From: Alitibacter langaaensis DSM 22999
GTDB taxonomy: Bacteria > Pseudomonadota > Gammaproteobacteria > Enterobacterales > Pasteurellaceae
DNA: 64,000 nucleotides
Assembly (NCBI RefSeq): GCF_003096995.1
Contig: NZ_QENU01000003.1
Span: 124,001-188,000, forward strand
Reading direction: 5' to 3'
Below the pieces are notes generated by a model. It searched no databases. It was not told the DNA's origin and saw only the letters and a program-made list of their open reading frames with translations. Shown here piece by piece: positions 1 to 7,179 of this stretch; position 1 is the stretch's first letter, and every line of letters starts with the position of its first letter. Made by a program: the position numbers and the translations under genes.

Positions 1-84
1 TCTAATCGTGAGCATCAGAACAAAAGTGGTCATCGCCACAACAGCAAAAGGCCAAGCGAGTAGCTGTCTAATATTTCTTTTCAT
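1..84 (-). CDS. Small phage membrane protein (partial, 3' end outside window)
   Basis: The reading frame starts at the ATG at 84-82 and stays open to the window edge, giving 28 residues (MKRNIRQLL...). A hydrophobic stretch (AVVAMTTFVLML) suggests one membrane segment. Its start overlaps the stop of the upstream 50-aa gene in an ATGA junction, which supports translation by coupling within the leftward phage operon. I do not recognise the family. Position after the replication and DUF1367 genes would fit a late-early or pre-lysis phage gene. Confidence 0.5.
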   Translation of the reverse strand, partial: MKRNIRQLLAWPFAVVAMTTFVLMLTIR

Positions 85-233
85 TTAACCACCTGCCAAA
101 AACTAATAATTCCAACACACCAAACAACCAGCAACATAATTACTTCAAAAGCATTTAAATTATTTTGTTGATGTTTATTGACCACCCAATAGCCAAACAC
201 CCAGCCTAGAGAACATAACAAATAAAGCAACAT
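81..233 (-). CDS. Small two-helix membrane protein, phage operon
   Basis: This 50-aa frame begins MLLYLLCSLG and ends FWQVVK. It has two hydrophobic segments (about residues 1-18 and 31-47) joined by a short polar stretch (NKHQQNN), so a membrane hairpin is likely. A good ribosome site (AAAGGGGG) lies just upstream of the ATG. The stop overlaps the next ATG (ATGA). It is too short for most gene finders. The function is unknown; holin-like or pre-lysis roles are possible but unsupported. Confidence 0.55.
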   Translation of the reverse strand: MLLYLLCSLGWVFGYWVVNKHQQNNLNAFEVIMLLVVWCVGIISFWQVVK

Positions 234-244
234 TCTTACCCCCT

Positions 245-706
245 TTAAAAAAACGCATATAACTGATTGATTACTTTCTCATTTCGACAATCTTTAAATA
301 TCGTTGCCATTGCCGCATTTGTAATTGACACAAACAGTTTTCGGCGCTCAATATCATCGTTCAGAACTTTGTAAGAAACGCTCTTAGGTACTAACCTAAA
401 TTCAGAAGGATTCTTCAAATCAAACACCATTTCGCAATATCCCGCCTGTATCAATAAATCCCCACGAAACGCATCAAATTGAGATTTCTCGTTTGAGAAT
501 TTCTGTAATCCGTTATCTGCACACCAATAGTCAAAACAAAACTTAAAGAACGAGAACATTTTTCGATGCAGTACCGGATTAACTTTAATGTTGATTTCAA
601 CCTCATATAACTCGTTATTCTTTAATTTCTTAAGTTCTTCCTCTTCTGTTTCGTCCGCTGGGCTTAATATTCCACCCGGCAACTTCATCATTTGGTATTT
701 AGCCAT
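245..706 (-). CDS. DUF1367 family phage protein
   Basis: This 153-aa protein (MAKYQMMKLPGG...) has the features of DUF1367: a small N-terminal beta segment with GGILSPA, the central motif NPVLHRKMFSFFKFCFDYW, and a C-terminal segment with KSVSYKVL. The family sits in lambdoid nin-type regions, downstream of O and P replication genes, exactly as here. Its molecular role is not established. The start overlaps the end of the upstream 34-aa frame by 8 nt, so it belongs to the same leftward transcript. Confidence 0.8.
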   Translation of the reverse strand: MAKYQMMKLPGGILSPADETEEEELKKLKNNELYEVEINIKVNPVLHRKMFSFFKFCFDYWCADNGLQKFSNEKSQFDAFRGDLLIQAGYCEMVFDLKNPSEFRLVPKSVSYKVLNDDIERRKLFVSITNAAMATIFKDCRNEKVINQLYAFF

Positions 707-803
707 TTATCCACTCCGCTTGTACGGCTGTGCAAACATCATCTATAAAATCTAAACTTACTGAACGTTGCCAAGTATCTCTATCAAATTGCTGATCTGT
801 CAT
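699..803 (-). CDS. 34-aa phage ORF between P-like and DUF1367 genes
   Basis: The frame MTDQQFDRDTW...WING starts with an ATG that overlaps the P-like stop codon (TGATG) and ends inside the start of the DUF1367 gene. Overlap on both sides makes it a plausible translated coupling gene rather than chance. It is acidic and has two tryptophans. No family is recognised. A longer frame through the same bases exists upstream but would overlap P in another frame and is less likely. Confidence 0.5.
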   Translation of the reverse strand: MTDQQFDRDTWQRSVSLDFIDDVCTAVQAEWING

Positions 804-1441
804 CAATTTACTCTCCGTGCGTGTAACATACTGCGCATTTTGGCTAAATAACTTAAATCTGTTTCCAAGGTTGTTTTGACTTGAACCGTCTTTGGTAACT
901 GAGAACGTCTTGGCGGTATCTGCTCGCCACGTGATAGCTTGTCCGCCCATTCTTCTAAAATCTCTCTTACACCTTGGCGTGTTTCTTTGTCTGTCCATTG
1001 TTCTTTTGCACTGCGTTCGTAGAGTTTTGTTAGCAAGTGATACTCAAGGTCATTAACAAAATCAAAACGATCAGCCCAAGCTAAGCCACCAGCGCGGATA
1101 AATTTTATAAATCGCGCTAACAACTCGTCTGCGCTTGGTAAGCCTAAGTGAGCGTAGTCATTGCCCGACTTACACCAGCTAATAAATTTACCAATGCTCG
1201 GCACAAAATCATCTTGCTTGGTGCGCAACTCGCGCATTCCGTTGCGTACTTGGTCAATGGTTTTAATCCCGTTTTCGGCAAAGCCTAAAATCCATTGGCG
1301 TTTTGCCGTGATAATTTGTTGCTCAGTCCAGTATTGGATACTTGGGCAGCTCGCCAAAAGTTGCTCAAAAATGCGATCCACCAGCGTTTCGATTTTGTCG
1401 TTGAGTGGTTGCGCTTGTTGTGTTGTGATGCTGTTGCTCAT
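803..1441 (-). CDS. Phage replication protein P-like (helicase loader)
   Basis: A 212-aa protein (MSNSITTQQAQ...) resembling lambda P family proteins, which load the host replicative helicase DnaB at the phage origin. Supporting motifs are FEQLLASCPSIQYW, KRQWILGFAENGI, the RNGMRELRT segment and FVPSIGKFISWC. The start was chosen at the ATG overlapping the O-gene stop (ATGA) rather than 11 codons upstream. Gene order O-P and the translational coupling are those of lambdoid phages. The family is highly divergent, so the assignment rests on these motifs plus context. Confidence 0.8.
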   Translation of the reverse strand: MSNSITTQQAQPLNDKIETLVDRIFEQLLASCPSIQYWTEQQIITAKRQWILGFAENGIKTIDQVRNGMRELRTKQDDFVPSIGKFISWCKSGNDYAHLGLPSADELLARFIKFIRAGGLAWADRFDFVNDLEYHLLTKLYERSAKEQWTDKETRQGVREILEEWADKLSRGEQIPPRRSQLPKTVQVKTTLETDLSYLAKMRSMLHARRVN

Positions 1442-2175
1442 AGTGTTTCCGCCCAGCCTTCCGCCGTGTTCCACGGCGCCTTGAATTTATCATCGAGAGA
1501 TTTACGCGGTTTGTTATCGCCTTGCTCATCTCGCCATTGCCAACTAGCCTTAAATCCACGCCAACCGCGCTCAATGGATACTGCTACCGCCTGTTGAATC
1601 GGAATTCCAGCCTTGTCCGCTTCGCGCTGGAATCCGTCCAATGCCGTTTTTGTGATTGTTGCCTTACACGCCTTGCGATGTTCTACAAAGTCATCAGCCA
1701 ACTGGTCGGTAATCCCATACTGTTCAAGTAAAATCATCGCATCGGATTTTTTTGCGCGCGCGTTACTAACCGTTAGGTTAGTATTATGGTTAATTGACTG
1801 GTTAATAGAGTGACTGGTTATGGTGCTAGCTCCTAGCATACCCCCTGTGCTATCTGCTGGCATACCTATGCTAGCTCCTAGCATACCTGTGCTATCTGCT
1901 GGCATACCTTTATCAAGGTGTAACTGGTATAAATTAGAGCTAGATCCATCTTTGTTTTTACGGGCAGTTTTTGATACAAATCCCATCTGAATTAATACGT
2001 CAATGTGCGTCCGCGCGCTCGCTTTTGAGATCTCGCAAACATCCGCGACATACTGATATGATGGAAAACAAACACCATCATCATTGGCATTATCAGCAAG
2101 TTTAATCAATACCAACTTACGCAGTGGATTACCAACCTTAATGCTCATAGCTTGCGCCATTAATCTTAAACTCAT
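1438..2175 (-). CDS. Phage replication initiator O-like, winged-helix N-terminus
   Basis: This 245-aa protein has an N-terminal winged helix (about residues 10-85, with KLVLIKLADNANDDGVCFPSY and ICEISKAS-like recognition helix). A repetitive linker (about residues 90-118: GMPADST / GMLGASI twice) follows, then a C-terminal domain ending in an ERGWRGFKASW motif common in phage replication proteins. The repeats coincide with four DNA iterons, so the gene probably contains its own replication origin as lambda O does. It overlaps both neighbours by ATGA junctions. Initiator function is inferred from domain type and position before the P-like gene. Confidence 0.8.
   Translation of the reverse strand: MSLRLMAQAMSIKVGNPLRKLVLIKLADNANDDGVCFPSYQYVADVCEISKASARTHIDVLIQMGFVSKTARKNKDGSSSNLYQLHLDKGMPADSTGMLGASIGMPADSTGGMLGASTITSHSINQSINHNTNLTVSNARAKKSDAMILLEQYGITDQLADDFVEHRKACKATITKTALDGFQREADKAGIPIQQAVAVSIERGWRGFKASWQWRDEQGDNKPRKSLDDKFKAPWNTAEGWAETL
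1822..1908 (-). repeat. Four 21-bp iterons inside the O-like gene: putative phage replication origin
   Basis: On the minus strand four copies of GGTATGCYAGSAGMTAGCAYM lie head to tail at 1908-1888, 1887-1867, 1866-1846 and 1842-1822, with three extra bases before the last. Copies 1 and 3 are identical; 2 and 4 carry a perfect TGCTAG...CTAGCA dyad. The block is a whole number of codons, so the initiator frame is kept. An AT-rich stretch with TTAACC and TTAGGTTAGTA elements follows at about 1760-1820. Layout matches lambda ori (four iterons plus AT-rich region inside O). Confidence 0.8.
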
Positions 2176-2876
2176 AACATTAACTCCGAAGCATAACGTG
2201 ACGCAATAAATTCGATTCCTTTACTTGTCACGCGGGTTTGTGTGAAATTGTGACCGTGTTCTGCCGTGCCTGTTTTAACCGCAAACAAATCTCTTGAGTG
2301 AGCTGATTGATACGGTAAAAGATTGCCTGATTGGCGATACAAAAATTTGTCCTCAATTAGACGGCTTATCATTGCTTTCTCTGGCATTTTTAAGATTTTT
2401 GCTACCTCACGAAGTGATTTAGTTGTGCCAGTCTCAACATAATGTTCGACAAAAGCGACTTTAGGGGCTTGATAAGCAATTAACCTATTCTGTTGCTCAA
2501 TCTGTTCTGCTTGCTCTGCTGCTAGGCGTAAGGCTTGCGATAGAGTTTGAGGAATTTTTGGTTTTACCACTTGATTTTCTAACTCCTCCAAGCGGTCAAT
2601 GATTTTCGCTCGTAAATCAATGCGATAACCTGACACCAAAATCATCGTTTCACGTTTTGGTAAACGAATTTCACTTGTTAAACCTGTTTCAGGGTTTTTA
2701 ACAATAAAAACCCCTTTAAAATCAAGACTATCCATATTTGGATAGAGTTCATCAAGCATATTGCGAATATCTCGCATAACGTGAGCGTGTTGCTTCTCAC
2801 ACAATTGAGCAATCTCACGACTACTCATCGTAATGCTTGCATTTTGATTTTTGATCGTTGATAATGAGCCTATCAT
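2172..2876 (-). CDS. Rha family / KilAC-domain phage regulatory protein
   Basis: A 234-aa protein. Residues about 12-100 match the Rha domain (MSSREIAQLCEKQHAHVMRD, LDFKGVFIVKNPETG, YRIDLRAKIIDRLEELE). Residues about 115-230 match the KilAC antirepressor C-terminal domain (APKVAFVEHYVETG, SLREVAKILKMPEKAMI, LLPYQ, GHNFTQTRVTSKG). Such proteins modulate phage repressors or the early programme. It lies between CII-like and O-like genes; the ribosome site (AGGAGG) is at about 2885-2890 and is overlapped by a candidate antisense RNA on the plus strand. Confidence 0.85.
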   Translation of the reverse strand: MIGSLSTIKNQNASITMSSREIAQLCEKQHAHVMRDIRNMLDELYPNMDSLDFKGVFIVKNPETGLTSEIRLPKRETMILVSGYRIDLRAKIIDRLEELENQVVKPKIPQTLSQALRLAAEQAEQIEQQNRLIAYQAPKVAFVEHYVETGTTKSLREVAKILKMPEKAMISRLIEDKFLYRQSGNLLPYQSAHSRDLFAVKTGTAEHGHNFTQTRVTSKGIEFIASRYASELML

Positions 2877-2932
2877 TTTGATTATCCTCCTATGGATTTA
2901 ATTATTAGCCACCGTTCCAGCGGTGGTTTTTT
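2872..2932 (+). ncRNA. Candidate OOP-like antisense RNA between the CII-like and Rha genes
   Basis: A plus-strand promoter TTGCAT-17 bp-GATAAT (2837-2842, 2860-2865) is followed by an intrinsic terminator, CCACCG (2909-2914), loop TTCCAG, CGGTGG (2921-2926) and a T run at 2927-2932. The T run is on the plus strand only, although the flanking genes run leftward. The predicted 60-nt RNA would cover the ribosome site of the Rha gene and end at the CII-like stop codon. Lambda OOP occupies the same place (antisense, near the cII 3' end). Expression is not shown by sequence alone. Confidence 0.5.
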
Positions 2933-3224
2933 ATTTGCCTAAATATTCGTCTTTCGTTTTTGCCAACCCAACTTCGGCATGGACAAATAACGCTTGAAGC
3001 ACATCTCTTGGAACAGGTTTATCGGAATCTTTAACATGAACCGCTAAACCAATCTCGTCCAAATATGCTGCAACCACTTCCAAATAATTTGTTTTAAACC
3101 GAGATAAATTACTTGGATCTATCCCTATATTTCGGGCAATTTCACAATCTGCTTTTTCTGCCCCTTTCTTATAAATTAAATCTGCAATCACTCTTGCGGA
3201 TTTGCTTAATTCATTGCGTGCCAT
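2931..3224 (-). CDS. CII-like phage transcriptional activator
   Basis: A 97-aa helix-turn-helix protein (MARNELSKSARVIAD...) with the HTH segment CEIARNIGIDPSNLSRFK at about residues 27-44. Size, composition and position just after the Cro-like gene agree with lambda CII, which activates repressor synthesis and integrase. Lysogeny control is inferred from position; overall identity to lambda CII is not evident by eye. It is part of the leftward early operon. Confidence 0.75.
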   Translation of the reverse strand: MARNELSKSARVIADLIYKKGAEKADCEIARNIGIDPSNLSRFKTNYLEVVAAYLDEIGLAVHVKDSDKPVPRDVLQALFVHAEVGLAKTKDEYLGK

Positions 3225-3244
3225 TGCACACCTCTTGTTGTAAA

Positions 3245-3454
3245 TTAGGCTTCAGTAGAACTAAGAGAATGTAATAACTCTAGCTCAGTAACTTTTCCTT
3301 CGGTTGCTTTTACAATTTTAGGAATATACTTTGCATTAAACCCGCCACCATTTAGCCAATAGCTAATGGCGACCTGAGAAACGCCGCATGATTGACTTAG
3401 TTTTACTTGAGAACCGCAAATTGAGATCGCTTTCTCTATAACTTGGTTCTTCAT
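3245..3454 (-). CDS. Cro-like / YdaS-like phage repressor
   Basis: A 69-aa protein (MKNQVIEKAI...) with a single helix-turn-helix: GSQVKLSQSCGVSQVAISYW at about residues 14-33. This pattern is shared by Cro-like and YdaS antitoxin-like regulators. It is the first gene of the leftward operon, divergent from the CI gene across a 120-bp AT-rich operator region, so it probably plays the Cro role of shutting down repressor synthesis. A YdaS assignment is the alternative. Confidence 0.75.
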   Translation of the reverse strand: MKNQVIEKAISICGSQVKLSQSCGVSQVAISYWLNGGGFNAKYIPKIVKATEGKVTELELLHSLSSTEA

Positions 3455-3574
3455 AAATTCCTCGCAAAATAAAATACATTATAAATATATAAAAATAATT
3501 ATAATAAATCAAATATTTTCTTATTTGAATTTATATAAATTATTTTATAGGATTGCGTTAAAAGGAGATTTGAT
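3455..3574. promoter_or_regulatory. Divergent cI/cro operator-promoter region
   Basis: This 120-bp region is almost entirely A+T. It holds symmetrical sites suited to repressor binding: CAAATA at 3510-3515 with TATTTG at 3522-3527, and a perfect 14-bp palindrome AATTTATATAAATT at 3528-3541. TATAAT-like boxes occur for both directions. The CI ribosome site AAAAGGAG ends about 8 bp before its ATG. Which palindrome is the true operator cannot be told from sequence. Confidence 0.6.
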
Positions 3575-4237
3575 ATGACTTCACTCGCAGAAAGATTGCT
3601 ACATGCAATGAATCAAAAAGGTTACACCCAAAAACAATTAGCTAAAAAAGCTAAAACATCACAAGTAACAATCAGCAATATACTAAGAGGAGAAACGCTA
3701 AAACCTCGCAATTTAGTTGAAATTGCTGATGCGCTCAATGTAAATACAAAATGGCTACAAACAGGATATGGAGAAGAAACCACTGATACTCTTGATAAAA
3801 ATGAAGATTCTATTGTGATTGATGTTCTCAATGTAGAAGCTAGCGCAGGTAATGGATCAAATGGTGACTTGGTTGAAGTGGTTAGCCAATTGCACTATGT
3901 TCCAAAACAGTTTTACACCTATTTTAGAGGAATAAATCCAAGCAATATCAGAGTCATTAATATTAAAGGAGATTCCATGTACCCCACTTTTTCAACAGGA
4001 GATATGATCTTTGTAGATATAAAGGTCAACTACTTCGATGGTGATGGAATATATGTTTTTACTTACAAAAATAATATCTACGTAAAACGATTGCAGCTTG
4101 CAGGCGAAATGCTACTTGTTCTTTCAGATAACCCTACCTATAAGCAATGGGAAATCACTGAAGAAAATCTGGAAGAACTTCATATTCAGGGCAAAGTAAA
4201 AATACACCAAAGCCAGCAGTTGAATTTCATTGGGTAA
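3575..4237 (+). CDS. CI-like prophage repressor, S24 autocleaving
   Basis: A 220-aa repressor. Residues 5-65 form an XRE-type helix-turn-helix (YTQKQLAKKAKTSQVTISNIL). The C-terminal half is a LexA/CI S24 peptidase domain: cleavage dipeptide A91-G92 (in EASAGN), catalytic S134 (in KGDSMYPTF) and K171 (in IYVKRL). It should keep the prophage silent and be inactivated by RecA-stimulated self-cleavage after DNA damage. All catalytic features are intact. It faces away from the Cro-like gene and heads a three-gene unit ending at a terminator at 5856. Confidence 0.92.
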   Translation: MTSLAERLLHAMNQKGYTQKQLAKKAKTSQVTISNILRGETLKPRNLVEIADALNVNTKWLQTGYGEETTDTLDKNEDSIVIDVLNVEASAGNGSNGDLVEVVSQLHYVPKQFYTYFRGINPSNIRVINIKGDSMYPTFSTGDMIFVDIKVNYFDGDGIYVFTYKNNIYVKRLQLAGEMLLVLSDNPTYKQWEITEENLEELHIQGKVKIHQSQQLNFIG

Positions 4238-4241
4238 AAAT

Positions 4242-4754
4242 ATGCTATCACCAACACAACAAATGGAGCAATTTAATATTGCTTATGTATTAGCTATAAC
4301 AGCTAAAGCGGGCTTTAATCATGCAACTCCAGTTGTTGATGATCATAGTGTCGATCTTGCCATTTCTGCAGAGTTCCCAACTGAAAAAGGAAAACGAAGT
4401 GATCCTGAAATAAAGCTACAACTAAAATCAGAAGGTAATATTCAGATTAAAAATGGTATGGTAAGCTATACACTCAAAAAGAAGAACTATGATGATTTAA
4501 GAAAAAATTGTGCAAATCCACGCTACTTAATTGTATGTGATTTACCTAAAAAAACTAGTCAATGGCTTTCACATAAAAAGAAATTCATGACTTTAAAAAG
4601 ACACTGTTATTGGATATCATTAAAAGATTTTCCAGCAATATCGAATAAAAGTAGTGTTACACTTAAAATTCCAGAAAGCCAACGATTTACCACTGATGTA
4701 TTAATTCAAATGATTGAATGTGCTAGAGTAGGAGCAACTTATGAAAAACAATAA
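4242..4754 (+). CDS. DUF4365 protein, probable PD-(D/E)xK nuclease, in the cI operon
   Basis: This 170-aa protein (MLSPTQQMEQF...) matches DUF4365: an N-terminal helix with E9, then VDDHSVDLAI (D38), then IKLQLKSEG (Q60-L-K62). The E...D...QxK spacing is that of PD-(D/E)xK nucleases, so nuclease activity is inferred. I chose the ATG at 4242 over a TTG at 4230 that overlaps the cI stop. It lies 4 nt after cI and overlaps the next gene by 14 nt, so it is expressed in the lysogen. That is the lambda rexAB position, which suggests superinfection exclusion or similar. Confidence 0.75.
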   Translation: MLSPTQQMEQFNIAYVLAITAKAGFNHATPVVDDHSVDLAISAEFPTEKGKRSDPEIKLQLKSEGNIQIKNGMVSYTLKKKNYDDLRKNCANPRYLIVCDLPKKTSQWLSHKKKFMTLKRHCYWISLKDFPAISNKSSVTLKIPESQRFTTDVLIQMIECARVGATYEKQ

Positions 4755-5853
4755 AACGGACACGTTACTGTTTCTCGAACAGCTTGCTCGCTATTTAACT
4801 ATCAAAAATTGGCAAATTGCGTTTGAGTTAGAGTACGCTATTATTTGGCAAAGAGAGCTAGGACATCAAATTTTAGAAATTACGGTACCCAAACCAAGCG
4901 CGGAAGATAGTGATGAGATATTGGAGAAAACTCTTAAAAAGCTTGCCAATTTTGAAGAAAAAACAGTAGAAACATTAAAACTCAATATTTCAAATCAATA
5001 TACAGACAAGCTATCTGTTCGAGTTGTCGGAGAAAGTGTCAAAGATGGCACAATCCCTCTAGATGACGGAGTTAAATTGTTTGAAAAAACTAAACATTTA
5101 ATTAATGCGTTAGCACTTTCAGCTAAAAATAAAAAAGCTGTTTTTGGGCATAATTCAGGTGGAAAAAATGTAGCAGAGTTTATGTCTCAAGTTCGTTTAG
5201 GGCAAACCCAAATTGGAAGCTATATTGTCAATTTATCTTATCCCGTTGAGAATATTGACGTTAAGGATCAGAATGAAATAATTCAAGCGATTTCATTTTC
5301 TCGAAGTGTATCTCATAATTTAGTCAACAGTCTTAAAAAACTGAAAGAAAAAATTACACATTATGAGAACAACCCGACAAGTTTTGCTGAATTGATACCA
5401 GAAGGAGTTAGTCATAATCTTTGTGAAGCTATTATCGGTTTAAGCGGTTCAGAACAACAAAGAAAAGTCGAAATTAAACTTCAAGCTGGTGAAATTAATG
5501 ATGAAGCAATGCCTTCCAAAGCATTTAACATTCAATTTGATCAAAATGAAATTAAAGTTGTACAGATTGCATCCAAATATTATCAAGGGGAATACACTCT
5601 CCCCCGTTATGAAATCATCGGCAAGATTGTAGGTCTGCATTCCAGTAATTTAGCTGAAGGTGGTTATATTCAAGTGCCTTGTAAAATTGAAAACAAGACG
5701 GTTGAAATTAGAATTGATCTATCACCAGAGCAATACCAACTGGCAGCTGAAGCACATAAAACTGAGCAGCAAATTCAATGTAAAGGTGAAAACTTATATA
5801 TCAATAAGAAAAAAGGTCGGTTGCAAAAATTAAACTCAATGAATATCTTATAA
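4741..5853 (+). CDS. Uncharacterised 370-aa protein paired with the DUF4365 gene
   Basis: The frame starts inside the DUF4365 gene (14-nt overlap, ribosome site TAGGAGC) and ends at a terminator. It is soluble, lysine/glutamate rich, and has no signal or membrane segment. The most distinctive stretch is FMSQVRLGQTQIGSYIVNLSYPV at about residues 149-171. The C-terminal third (KIVGLHSSNLAEGGYIQVPC...) looks like a small beta domain. I do not recognise a characterised family. Translational coupling with the nuclease-like gene and repressor-linked expression make it the likely partner in a two-gene lysogeny module. Confidence 0.65.
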   Translation: MKNNKTDTLLFLEQLARYLTIKNWQIAFELEYAIIWQRELGHQILEITVPKPSAEDSDEILEKTLKKLANFEEKTVETLKLNISNQYTDKLSVRVVGESVKDGTIPLDDGVKLFEKTKHLINALALSAKNKKAVFGHNSGGKNVAEFMSQVRLGQTQIGSYIVNLSYPVENIDVKDQNEIIQAISFSRSVSHNLVNSLKKLKEKITHYENNPTSFAELIPEGVSHNLCEAIIGLSGSEQQRKVEIKLQAGEINDEAMPSKAFNIQFDQNEIKVVQIASKYYQGEYTLPRYEIIGKIVGLHSSNLAEGGYIQVPCKIENKTVEIRIDLSPEQYQLAAEAHKTEQQIQCKGENLYINKKKGRLQKLNSMNIL

Positions 5854-5855
5854 TC

Positions 5856-5880
5856 AAACCGCCATTAGGCGGTTTTCTTT
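5856..5880 (+). terminator. Terminator of the cI operon
   Basis: AAACCGCC (5856-5863), loop ATTA, GGCGGTTT (5868-5875) followed by TCTTTTA. It ends just after the 370-aa gene. Confidence 0.85.
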
Positions 5881-5927
5881 TATCTCAATGAAACTAATTT
5901 CATTCGACATTCCTACGCAAATCAAAA

Positions 5928-5955
5928 AGTAAAAGCCACACTATACAGTATGGCT
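5928..5955 (-). terminator. Terminator of the leftward 198-aa gene
   Basis: AGCCACA (5934-5940) pairs with TATGGCT (5949-5955) with one G-U pair; the A-rich bases at 5926-5933 give a U run on the minus strand just downstream of the gene at 5964. Confidence 0.7.
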
Positions 5956-5963
5956 TATTTTCA

Positions 5964-6560
5964 CTAGAAATGTTTCCACTCTAAACCTTGTGTATCAAAA
6001 GTAAATTGCCCTTTGCCATAATTGTAAAAGCTCGCTTCTACAATTAATTTTTTCGACTTTTTCAGCTTATCTACAAAAGTTTTCATTGCTTTTGCATTTT
6101 CGATGAAAAGCGTATCATTGCTGCCACCATCCGCTCCAACCATTCGATAACTCTCCAATTTACCATCATCAAACTTCACGGTAATTTTACAACTATCAAT
6201 CATACAGCCATTAAATTGTCCATGAATGCTGAAAATGACATCATTTCCATATTTAGGGTCTTTGCGTAGCATTAAATTCAGTCCGGATGAATCATAAGGA
6301 AAACCAAAATCTATTGTATTAGTCGATCTCACTCTAGCAAGATAAGTTGTGGCATTACGCAGTTCATCTTTCTCTTGCTCATATTCCCACTTAGATTTTT
6401 CAGCGGTAACTTCCTCTTTACCGGCATCTTTTTTTACAAAGATACTATCGTAACATTCCAAGCGTTTTGTACTATCCTCAATCTTAGAACAGCTCTCTCC
6501 TGTTTCAGTCGCAAAAACAAAAGTAGGTAAACAACATAAAATAAAAAGCGATTTCTTCAT
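5964..6560 (-). CDS. Exported protein of unknown function in the immunity region
   Basis: This 198-aa protein has a clear signal peptide (MKKSLFILCCLPTFVFA, cleavage expected near residue 17). The mature N-terminus carries two cysteines (ESCSKIEDSTKRLECYD), a pattern also seen at the start of some VasI/TagO-like periplasmic proteins. The rest is a beta-rich domain with a CMIDSCKITVKFDDG segment and a final FTFDTQGLEW. It converges on the cI operon and has its own terminator, so it may be expressed in the lysogen. A cell-envelope or superinfection role is possible but not shown. Confidence 0.7.
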   Translation of the reverse strand: MKKSLFILCCLPTFVFATETGESCSKIEDSTKRLECYDSIFVKKDAGKEEVTAEKSKWEYEQEKDELRNATTYLARVRSTNTIDFGFPYDSSGLNLMLRKDPKYGNDVIFSIHGQFNGCMIDSCKITVKFDDGKLESYRMVGADGGSNDTLFIENAKAMKTFVDKLKKSKKLIVEASFYNYGKGQFTFDTQGLEWKHF

Positions 6561-6751
6561 ATGACCTCCATAGAAATTTTATCTATTTTCTCTTAAAAAG
6601 AGTTTTCAATCCGTGATCAAATTCGCAAATTTAAATACAGCCTGTTCAAAAAACAAGCAATCAAACAATTTTTCTTAAAATAAATTTCTTTAAAAATCAA
6701 CATTTTATAAGTTTATTTATTGTAAATATGAATAAATTATAAAATATCTTA

Positions 6752-6780
6752 TTTACATTTTATAATCTTTCTTATATTAT
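6752..6780 (+). promoter_or_regulatory. Strong rightward early promoter (PL equivalent)
   Basis: TTTACA (6752-6757) and TATTAT (6775-6780) are separated by exactly 17 bp in an AT-rich context. It heads the rightward early region and is placed opposite the Cro operon, like lambda PL. Confidence 0.7.
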
Positions 6781-6808
6781 ACACCCATCAAAACGAAACA
6801 ACGTTTAA

Positions 6809-6841
6809 TGCTCTTTAAAAATCTGGTGCTCGTGCGAACGA
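6809..6841 (+). promoter_or_regulatory. nut-like antitermination site: boxA plus hairpin
   Basis: TGCTCTTTAAAA (6809-6820) matches boxA and lies about 22 nt after the predicted start of the early transcript. Ten bases on is a hairpin TCGT-GCGA-ACGA (6830-6841) with a GNRA tetraloop, the fold used by lambda boxB. Together they look like a nut site. No recognisable N protein is encoded nearby. Confidence 0.5.
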
Positions 6842-7179
6842 ATATTAACAATCTCGAATTTCAAGCGGTGAAAACTGCGAACTAATGGGAAAGATTGGTT
6901 AGACCCTGACAAGTCAACTTGGGCGACTTACTCAATAGAGGGAGTAAGGCATAGGCAATGCACTCGCAAGGTGTAGAGAGCCGAAAAGGCAACACTGGTA
7001 TTCAATGTTCTAAGCAATCCACTCTTTCATTAACAAAATGGAATGAAGATACGAGCAGCACCCGACCGAATAGGCAGAATGTAGGGGCGGGCGACAGCGT
7101 GGGCAGACACGCATTATTTCAAAGCACATTTGCGAGTGTGTTTTGAAATGGCAGACAATAAATATAAACGAGGTCAAAA
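6842..7179 (+). other. Long structured untranslated leader of the early transcript
   Basis: About 340 bases with no convincing gene but several good helices. CTTACTC pairs with GAGTAAG around 6927-6949. A nested pair, GTGT...ACAC enclosing GCC-GAAAA-GGC, lies at about 6970-7000. A 13-bp hairpin has arms 7116-7128 and 7137-7149 with a single G-U pair. GC content is higher than in flanking AT-rich phage DNA. It could be a structured non-coding RNA or a long antiterminated leader. A 62-aa frame here is judged spurious. Confidence 0.5.

Noticed and set aside
803-1574. Several frames opposite or within the O and P genes (for example 1161-1484 plus, 1365-1574 minus)
   Set aside because: They are shadows of the O/P coding sequence; the O-P overlap junctions define the real frames.
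6958-7146. 62-aa plus-strand frame in the structured leader
   Set aside because: No ribosome site, composition follows the RNA helices, and no recognisable protein features.
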